NCBI RefSeq assembly: GCF_040869035.1 | Contig: NZ_CP162101.1 | Coordinates: 1,240,001-1,304,000, forward strand | Reading direction: 5' to 3' | Source: Vibrio sp. NTOU-M3 | GTDB lineage: Bacteria > Pseudomonadota > Gammaproteobacteria > Enterobacterales > Vibrionaceae | Length of the DNA: 64,000 nucleotides | In this document: positions 57,778 through 64,000 of the stretch, one piece after another | Numbering within the stretch: position 1 is the stretch's first letter | How the letters are laid out: every line of letters begins with the position of its first letter | The notes under the pieces: generated by a model | What the model was told of the DNA's origin: nothing | Database searches by the model: none | Seen by the model: only the letters and a program-made list of their open reading frames with translations | Position numbers and translations under genes: made by a program

Positions 57778-58100
57778 AAGAATTGGTACTAAGTGTATTA
57801 TATGGTTACTACTTGACGTTGTTAGGAATCAACTTGTAGTACGTTAGTTTGCGTTCTTGTAATTTAGCGTCCAAGGAAAAAAACCACAAACTAAATCAGG
57901 GATTTGCTTCAAGTTGTAGCTTTAACTGTGATCTTAATTCATAGTTTAAAGATGATTTTTTAGTAAAAAAGTGATCTGTTAATAGTCAATTTATGAACAT
58001 CTTAATTATGAGACTTGATTTTTTGTTCAAACTATAACCGCTTGAACGTTTGCGTTAAAAAATGTGATGAATCTCTCTCTTTCTTCGTTATACTTTCCGC

Positions 58101-58192
58101 CCGGTTAAGAGTCTGACTCTGCCAATACAAGCCGTCACAGGGAATAGTGAATGACCCCACGGACCGGACCAGCTAAATTTCTCTGCTTGTAT
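58101..58192 (+). ncRNA. Structured leader of nupC, candidate cis-regulatory RNA
   Basis: The 5' leader can fold as a three-way junction. P1 pairs CCGGT 58101-58105 with ACCGG 58163-58167. P2 is the hairpin AGAGT 58108-58112 / ACTCT 58116-58120. P3 pairs CCGT 58132-58135 with ACGG 58159-58162, extended inside by GGG/CCC. The junction segment ATACAAGC (58125-58132) is fully complementary to GCTTGTAT (58185-58192), which directly precedes the AAGG ribosome site. That gives a pseudoknot able to control translation of nupC. I cannot assign it to a known riboswitch class. Confidence 0.5.
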
Positions 58193-58205
58193 AAGGTGAT
58201 CATAA

Positions 58206-59414
58206 GTGAATATTTTATTCGGATTAATCGGTGTTGCTACCTTGCTTTTGTGTGCGGTGCTGTTGTCGGAAAGTCGTCAATCCATCAATTGGAAAACAGT
58301 GTCTCGTGCATTACTACTCCAAGTGGGATTTGCCGCTATCGTGCTTTACTTCCCATGGGGACAAGCTGCTTTAACTAGTTTAAGTAGTGGCGTTTCTAGC
58401 TTATTGGGATTTGCTGATGAAGGTATCGGCTTTTTATTTGGCGATTTAGCTAATACTGGTTTTATCTTCGCCGTTCGTGTCCTGCCAATTATTATCTTCT
58501 TCAGTGCACTTATCTCCGCCCTTTATTACTTGGGCATCATGCAAAAAGTGATTGCGTTTATTGGCGGTGGAATCCAAAAGTTCCTTGGTACAAGTAAAGC
58601 GGAATCTTTGGTTGCAACGGGTAATATCTTCCTTTCTCAAGGTGAGTCTCCACTTTTAGTTCGTCCTTTTCTCTCCCGAATGACTCGTTCTGAGCTGTTT
58701 GCTGTAATGGCGGGTGGCATGGCCTCTGTTGCTGGTAGTGTTCTTGGTGGATATGCTGGCTTAGGTGTTGAATTAAAATACCTGATCGCAGCAAGCTTTA
58801 TGGCGGCACCCGGAAGCTTGATGATGGCAAAAATCATCGTACCAGAACGTGATACACCGATTGATCAATCAGATATCGAGATGGATAAAGCACAAGAAAG
58901 CAACGTTATTGATGCGTTAGCAAGCGGTGCGATGAACGGTATGAAAGTAGCCGTTGCTGTTGGTACGATGCTAATTGCATTTGTGAGTGTGATTGCCATG
59001 GTCAACACGGGCTTAGAAAGCTTAGGAGAGGTTGCTGGATTTAGCGGTATTACCTTACAAGCACTATTTGGCTACTTGTTCTCTCCATTAGCATGGGTCA
59101 TCGGTGTTCCAACGAATGAAATGTTGATGGCTGGTTCATACATTGGCCAAAAAATCGTAATGAACGAATTTGTTGCTTTTATTGATTTTGTTGAGCACAA
59201 AGCCATGTTGTCAGAACACACGCAAGTTATTGTTACGTTTGCGTTGTGCGGTTTTGCAAATATTGGTTCAATTGCAATTCAGCTAGGCTCAATTGGTGTG
59301 ATTGCACCTGAGCGTCGTGCCGAAGTGGCAAACCTAGGGATAAAAGCGGTTTTAGCAGGTACCTTAGCGAACCTCATGAGTGCCTGCTTAGCGGGCATCT
59401 TTATTCTGCTTTAA
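58206..59414 (+). CDS. nupC: NupC-type concentrative nucleoside transporter
   Basis: Inner-membrane symporter (CNT family) for nucleosides driven by sodium or protons. It has 402 residues, about nine to ten helices, with family segments FGDLANTGFIFAVRVLPIIIFFSALIS, GNIFLSQGESPLLVRPFL, MAGGMASVAGSVLGGYAGLGV, GVPTNEMLMAGSYIGQKIVMNEFVAF and FALCGFANIGSIAIQLG. The start is GTG at 58206, 9 bp after AAGG. The preceding leader has potential for a pseudoknot next to the ribosome site, so expression may be controlled at translation. A single-gene unit with its own terminator. Confidence 0.95.
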   Translation: MNILFGLIGVATLLLCAVLLSESRQSINWKTVSRALLLQVGFAAIVLYFPWGQAALTSLSSGVSSLLGFADEGIGFLFGDLANTGFIFAVRVLPIIIFFSALISALYYLGIMQKVIAFIGGGIQKFLGTSKAESLVATGNIFLSQGESPLLVRPFLSRMTRSELFAVMAGGMASVAGSVLGGYAGLGVELKYLIAASFMAAPGSLMMAKIIVPERDTPIDQSDIEMDKAQESNVIDALASGAMNGMKVAVAVGTMLIAFVSVIAMVNTGLESLGEVAGFSGITLQALFGYLFSPLAWVIGVPTNEMLMAGSYIGQKIVMNEFVAFIDFVEHKAMLSEHTQVIVTFALCGFANIGSIAIQLGSIGVIAPERRAEVANLGIKAVLAGTLANLMSACLAGIFILL

Positions 59415-59440
59415 GCCAAGTATCAAAAACTATTCAATAC

Positions 59441-59470
59441 AAATGCCCGAAGCTATTCGGGCATTTTTGT
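59441..59470 (+). terminator. Terminator after nupC
   Basis: AATGCCCGA / TCGGGCATT, 9-bp stem with a 6-nt loop, followed by T5. Confidence 0.92.
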
Positions 59471-59659
59471 ATCAATCATTTTAATAGTGATGAGCTTTGG
59501 CATTGGTTGAGGTTTATTCATATTAAGCGTCATACGCCAGTGATTGCCTAAAAGATGATTTATAGCAAAAAAAATCAATATTTAAGGCGTAGTATGATCT
59601 GACAGTCATACAAAATATTTAAACCCAAAATGGGTTGTCTTGATATCTGAGAGATTGTT

Positions 59660-60889
59660 ATGAATAACCTTGTTACCCGCTTTCTGCATTACGTTACCTT
59701 TGATACCCAATCCAAACCTTCAAAAACATGTTGTCCTAGCTCTAAAGGGCAAATGGTCTTTGCTGAATATCTAAAAGATGAACTAATGGCACTTGGTTTA
59801 AGTGATGTTAGTTTGGATGATAACGGTTACCTCATGGCGCGTTTACCTTCGAATGTAGACTATGACGTACCGCCCATTGGTTTCGTTGCTCATATGGATA
59901 CGGCGCCTGATGCATCAGGTAAGCATGTAAAACCACAAATTGTTGAAGATTACCAAGGTGGTGATATCGCATTGGGGAAAGGGGATGAAGTCCTATCACC
60001 GATACAATATCCTGATCTACACAAGTTGCATGGATATAACCTGATCACGACAGATGGTACAACACTACTTGGCGCAGATAATAAAGCCGGAATTGCAGAG
60101 ATCATAACCGCAATTGCAACCTTAATTGAAACGCCGTCGATTCCCCATGGTGACATCTGTATTGGCTTTACGCCTGACGAAGAGATCGGTCGTGGAGCGA
60201 ATTTGTTCAATGTAGAAAAGTTTGGTGCGAAATGGGCATATACCATTGATGGAGGCCCAGTTGGCGAACTTGAATATGAGAACTTCAACGCAACCAGTGC
60301 AGATGTTATTTGTCATGGAACCAATGTTCATCCTGGTACGGCAAAAGGAAAAATGGTGAATGCGATGAATATCGCGGCTCAATTCCAGTTAATGATGCCA
60401 GCGCAAGAAACGCCTGAATGCACTGAGGGGTATGAAGGGTTTTATCATTTAAAATCAGCCGAGATGTCAGTGGCTAAAAGTGAATTGGGTTATATCATTC
60501 GAGATTTCGAACGTGATGGCTTAGAAGCACGTAAAGCCTTTATGCAGCAAAAAGTAGATGAACTGAATGCTCAATTAGAAAAAGGACGGGTAGAGCTGCG
60601 TTTAACCGACAGCTACTTCAACATGAAAGAAATGGTTGAGCCACATCCTCAGGTGATTGAGTTAGCAAAACAGGCGATGGAAGCGTGTGATGTGGAGCCA
60701 ATAATTAAGCCGATTCGTGGTGGTACAGATGGGGCAAGATTGTCATTTATGGGGTTACCATGTCCAAATATTTTCACTGGCGGATACAATTTCCACGGTA
60801 TTCATGAGTTTATTACGATTGAAGGCATGGAAAAGGCAGTGGACGTAATTGTGAAGCTGTCAGAAAAAACAGCATTAAACTTCAAATAA
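59660..60889 (+). CDS. pepT: Peptidase T (tripeptide aminopeptidase)
   Basis: Cytoplasmic di-zinc aminopeptidase of the M20 family that removes the N-terminal residue from tripeptides. It has 409 residues with metal-ligand segments VAHMDTAPD (His and Asp), [24 protein letters not shown] (catalytic Glu pair), [10 protein letters not shown] and YNFHGIHEF near the end. The N-terminus [15 protein letters not shown] is typical of PepT. In E. coli pepT is FNR-dependent, but no FNR box was noticed here. Confidence 0.96.
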   Translation: MNNLVTRFLHYVTFDTQSKPSKTCCPSSKGQMVFAEYLKDELMALGLSDVSLDDNGYLMARLPSNVDYDVPPIGFVAHMDTAPDASGKHVKPQIVEDYQGGDIALGKGDEVLSPIQYPDLHKLHGYNLITTDGTTLLGADNKAGIAEIITAIATLIETPSIPHGDICIGFTPDEEIGRGANLFNVEKFGAKWAYTIDGGPVGELEYENFNATSADVICHGTNVHPGTAKGKMVNAMNIAAQFQLMMPAQETPECTEGYEGFYHLKSAEMSVAKSELGYIIRDFERDGLEARKAFMQQKVDELNAQLEKGRVELRLTDSYFNMKEMVEPHPQVIELAKQAMEACDVEPIIKPIRGGTDGARLSFMGLPCPNIFTGGYNFHGIHEFITIEGMEKAVDVIVKLSEKTALNFK

Positions 60890-60968
60890 ATACAACCAAT
60901 TCACCTGATAAATTACAACTTTTCGTGTACATTTGAGTCATAAATAAGTTTGACGAGAGTGCATCAGC

Positions 60969-61436
60969 GTGAAGACTGTTTTCTTAATCCTTTCACACCT
61001 TATTTTTGGTGCCTTGGGCTTTGCGTTAGGAATATACGCATTGCCCATTCTTACTCAACCAACCTCACCCTCTATGGCAATCATAGAGCAGGTCAACCAC
61101 GAAGCTTTATACACAGGATCATTTCAACGAGATCGAACCGATAGTGATTTCCTCCATTGGGGAGTCGGTTCTGTTGCGATAAGCAAGAACAATATTGCGT
61201 TTGTCGGTGAATTAGCACCCGGCCCAGATTATAAACTCTATTTATCCCCTGTATTTATTGAAACAGAGCAGTCGTTTGCTGCAAATAAAGATCAAATGGT
61301 ACGCATCGGCGATGTGAAAACGTTTGACCGTTTTACACTGCCAGTAGATGAAGAGGTGAATGTGTCCAATTACAACACCATTGTCATTTGGTGTGAGACA
61401 TTTGGTGAGTTTATTTCTTCAGCTCGTTACAAATAA
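60969..61436 (+). CDS. DM13-domain membrane-anchored protein
   Basis: Protein of 155 residues with one N-terminal membrane helix or uncleaved signal (about 5-27) and a DM13 domain: LYTGSFQRDRTDSDFLHWGVGSVAI, FVGELAPGPDYKLYLSP, YNTIVIWCETFGEFISSARY. The conserved Cys in IVIWCETF is the family's hallmark and has been proposed to take part in electron transfer. The start is GTG at 60969 with a GAGAG ribosome site. Role unknown; no partner gene adjoins. Confidence 0.82.
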   Translation: MKTVFLILSHLIFGALGFALGIYALPILTQPTSPSMAIIEQVNHEALYTGSFQRDRTDSDFLHWGVGSVAISKNNIAFVGELAPGPDYKLYLSPVFIETEQSFAANKDQMVRIGDVKTFDRFTLPVDEEVNVSNYNTIVIWCETFGEFISSARYK

Positions 61437-61630
61437 AGCATTAAGTTCAACATTATCCATAGTAAAAAATGGTGCTTCTTAATGGTGCTACATTTTTGAC
61501 ACAGTAGTGACAATAATATGGCTGTTGCATAGATAATGCGACATTGATCCATATTTGTCATCTCACCCTGACAATTCAGAGCAAAAAATTAACCTTAAAA
61601 AGTCAAAGCGTTATCAAGCAGGAAACAGTA

Positions 61631-64000
61631 GTGAGTCTAAGCAAAACAGTAAACCGTGTATTGTCTCTTATGTTCGTTTGTCTGATCTTTTTAGCTTCTG
61701 CGGCACAGGCAGCGGGAGAATTGGTGGTTGAAGTATCACCTCGGACAATGCAGTACGAAAGTGGTAAGGAGATCACCTACACGGTGACCGTCCAAAATAC
61801 AACCACATCACGATATACCGATATTTCTGTTCAGGATTTACTCTGGGATTCGACTGCCACGACGGAATCTGGATCTGCTAAAACATTTTCTGAACTCGCG
61901 ATCACTTCTAGTCACAGTTGGGGATCGGATGCGGGTTCTTACTCAGACAACAACACCAATATAGAAGCAACAGGGGTGACGTTAGCACCTCTTGGAAAGG
62001 TGGCCTACACCGTTGTTGGAAAAGTTTCTGATGAAATCACGGGAGCATTTGAGCTCAATACGACAAAGGTGACTGCAGATACTGATGGAGATGGGGTAGG
62101 GGAGTTGTTTGTTCCTTCTACGTTTGCCACTTTTACTCCTGTACCTTACTCCTACTCAGTCGACCTATCTGTTGATAAAGCTCAGTATCAGATCAATCAA
62201 ACGTTAGTTTATACGCTTAGAGTCACTAATACTGGCAGTTATGCTGTACGTGGTCTTGATATTTCCCAGCCATTTGCTTCCCTTGCTGCTGAAAACAGTG
62301 ACGGGGTAAACATTGCAACATTTAGTGATGTTGCAATTGTTGGTAGCAAAACGGGCTCTGAAAGTGAGCTTGGTAACTATAGTTCCGCAGGAGATCTGTC
62401 GGTAACAGATGCCACTATAGGTCTTGGCGGAACGTTAACTTATACCATTACGGCGAAAGTGAGTGATGGGTTAGTTGGGGATATTATTACTTCGGCAAGT
62501 GCGCATACAAAAGATGGTGATGTGAGTTCTAATGTGATCACGACACCTCCTATTGATGCCTCAGTTTCAATTTCACAACAGATAAATCATTCGCAGCCAT
62601 ACCTTATTAATGGTGAACGAGTGTTTACGGTGAAAGTTGAAAACACGGGGTTGGGAATTGCCCATGATTATCATGTTAAACACAATATTGCCTCTTTAGA
62701 GTCTCGCTTAGGTTTAGGCAACAACTTACAACCGGCATTTAATCATGAGGATGTTTCTGGCAATTTATTTGTCAGTTGGAAAATCAAAGTCATTGACTCA
62801 GGAGTCAATACAACGTCTGCCTATTTAACTGCAGGTGAGCAAAGCAATATAGATTTTGATGACACAGTATCGATTTATCCGGGCGAGTCGATTACTTATG
62901 AAATTCTAGCAACTCTCTCTCAAGTCGCGATTGGCAATATTCAAGGTGCCAATGCCGCGTTATTTGATAACAACGGCAAGTTTATTGAAGATGCTCAGAT
63001 TTCAGACAGTATTCCCGCTGAAAAAGTACTGAATGTCGAAGACCCAGAGATCAAACTTAAGAAAACGACAAACGCTTCCCAATATACTCCAGGGAATGAA
63101 GTTATCTACGATATCTATGTTTCGAATAGCTCTTCAAAGTACTTTGCCAATAACTTGGCAGTGATTGATGACATGACCTGTATTCAGACAGAGCAAGCGG
63201 GTGGAGCTGGTCCGGGGCAAGCTTTCTCAGAGTGGAAACTGGACGTGGTGTCTGGTGAAGATGCTTTGGGCTCTGATCCCGGAACGTATAACTATGGTAC
63301 TTGGTTAACATCTCCAGTGACAGTGTCACCCGATGTTGCTCCAGGTAAAGAAATCCACTACAGACTCACCGCCAAAGTAAGTGATACCAGTGTTGGACTG
63401 ATTTTGGATAATAATCCAGCGTGTTCTGACAACATTACTGAAGATGGTTCTGGTATCCAAATGCCAGAAGATAACTTACGTGCAAGTAAGGATGTTGACA
63501 CGCGCTACTATTCTTCTGGAGATACCCTTACTTACACTATCCGCATTGACAATGATGGGGATGGCTACGCGAACCAAGTTAGAGTTGTTGATGACGTTTC
63601 TAAGGTTGAAACGGTCGATATTCATGGAGCAACCATTAATGCATTTCGTAGCTGGACGATTACAGCACAAGCGTTCCATGCAGACGGTACTGTTGCTACG
63701 TCAACGGATACTGGTGTTTCGGGTTCGATCACGAGCCCAGACATTCTTGATGTAGAAGCAACCATTGAACCTCATAGTTACATTGTTTACACCATTCAGG
63801 CACAAACAGAGCCATTAGCTAACGGGCACATTCAAAATAGTGTGACGGTGGATGATACGGTTTATGCTGACCGCGGTTCCGATCCCAAAGACTTTTCTAT
63901 TGCTCTCAATAAAACAGTGAAAACCAACACTGACACTGGTTTTCATGGTGACAAAACCAGCTACTCAAAATTAGAGAATGAGATTTCGTACCAGCTACAT
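61631..64000 (+). CDS. Large DUF11-type repeat surface protein, truncated by the window end
   Basis: From a GTG at 61631 (AGGAAA ribosome site) the frame stays open for 790 codons to the window edge. A Sec signal peptide (ending AAQAAG) is followed by at least five tandem beta-sandwich repeats of about 130-170 residues and the start of another. Each begins with a pattern like V-KxxYxxGxxxxYTxxVxNT and ends with an xGxxYTIxAKVSDxxxG line. Examples are ESGKEITYTVTVQNT, INQTLVYTLRVTNTG, PGNEVIYDIYVSNSS and SSGDTLTYTIRIDNDGDG. This is the DUF11 or conserved-repeat type found in very large bacterial surface proteins. Sorting tail and full size are outside the window. Confidence 0.8.
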   Translation, partial: MSLSKTVNRVLSLMFVCLIFLASAAQAAGELVVEVSPRTMQYESGKEITYTVTVQNTTTSRYTDISVQDLLWDSTATTESGSAKTFSELAITSSHSWGSDAGSYSDNNTNIEATGVTLAPLGKVAYTVVGKVSDEITGAFELNTTKVTADTDGDGVGELFVPSTFATFTPVPYSYSVDLSVDKAQYQINQTLVYTLRVTNTGSYAVRGLDISQPFASLAAENSDGVNIATFSDVAIVGSKTGSESELGNYSSAGDLSVTDATIGLGGTLTYTITAKVSDGLVGDIITSASAHTKDGDVSSNVITTPPIDASVSISQQINHSQPYLINGERVFTVKVENTGLGIAHDYHVKHNIASLESRLGLGNNLQPAFNHEDVSGNLFVSWKIKVIDSGVNTTSAYLTAGEQSNIDFDDTVSIYPGESITYEILATLSQVAIGNIQGANAALFDNNGKFIEDAQISDSIPAEKVLNVEDPEIKLKKTTNASQYTPGNEVIYDIYVSNSSSKYFANNLAVIDDMTCIQTEQAGGAGPGQAFSEWKLDVVSGEDALGSDPGTYNYGTWLTSPVTVSPDVAPGKEIHYRLTAKVSDTSVGLILDNNPACSDNITEDGSGIQMPEDNLRASKDVDTRYYSSGDTLTYTIRIDNDGDGYANQVRVVDDVSKVETVDIHGATINAFRSWTITAQAFHADGTVATSTDTGVSGSITSPDILDVEATIEPHSYIVYTIQAQTEPLANGHIQNSVTVDDTVYADRGSDPKDFSIALNKTVKTNTDTGFHGDKTSYSKLENEISYQLH

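Noticed and set aside
58151..58378. Possible upstream open frame (75 codons) overlapping the start of nupC
   Set aside because: It begins in the structured leader without a ribosome site and reads through nupC in the wrong frame; the product is not protein-like. A translated short uORF cannot be excluded, but nothing supports it.

Overview
The window reads as a Vibrio (Gammaproteobacteria) chromosome segment. The evidence is the ectABC cluster, the zwf-pgl-gnd and kbl-tdh operons, a DUF2986 gene, two chemoreceptors, c-di-GMP turnover genes and AT-rich spacers with Vibrio-type Fur and FNR boxes. From memory, several of these loci (kbl-tdh, zwf-pgl-gnd, ectABC) lie on chromosome 2 in V. cholerae, so chromosome 2 is plausible; the species cannot be fixed. 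I saw no rRNA, tRNA, insertion sequence, integron or CRISPR array.

Layout. 0-3.3 kb: tail of an unidentified gene, a chemoreceptor, and a di-heme cytochrome c peroxidase with an upstream FNR box. 3.9-6.7 kb: a GH63 glucosidase lipoprotein in AT-rich surroundings. 7-14.3 kb: an osmoadaptation block with ectABC (no aspartokinase gene attached), a small RTX-like protein, a DUF2986 protein, and a glycine betaine-type ABC importer. 14.4-17 kb: small housekeeping genes. 17.1-21.8 kb: a peptide/nickel-type ABC importer with a fused double ATPase and an excellent Fur box. 22.1-25.7 kb: aldehyde dehydrogenase AldB, divergent from an AcoR-like sigma-54 activator, with a -24/-12 promoter. 25.7-32.5 kb: the most interesting locus. 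Here a CopD-like membrane protein, three exported proteins sharing one domain, and a TonB-dependent receptor form an operon divergent from a Crp/Fnr-family regulator. Two promoters in this locus have the same layout, a TGAC-N4-GTCA palindrome about 45 bp from a Fur box.

32.5-38.7 kb: an EAL response regulator, then gnd-pgl-zwf, then a deletion scar joining the start of an AraC regulator to the end of a ferric siderophore receptor. 38.7-46.1 kb: a very large HD-GYP sensor, an SRPBCC protein, a YcdX-type PHP enzyme, a cytochrome b562-like protein, a DUF2946-like plus PepSY pair, and a VOC protein. 46.2-49.4 kb: a DUF1800 lipoprotein / DUF1501 Tat-exported pair. 49.9-52.6 kb: a LysR regulator and a second chemoreceptor. 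52.8-57.6 kb: kbl-tdh, an alpha-carbonic anhydrase, and two uncharacterised genes. 58-64 kb: nupC with a structured leader RNA candidate, pepT, a DM13 protein, and the start of a large DUF11-repeat surface protein that runs off the end.

Common themes are adaptation to salinity (ectoine, betaine), iron or metal supply (three Fur-box promoters, the siderophore receptor remnant), oxygen limitation (FNR boxes near the peroxidase and zwf), and surface or signalling functions. All pairings, motif matches and start choices were made by eye; nothing was run against a database.
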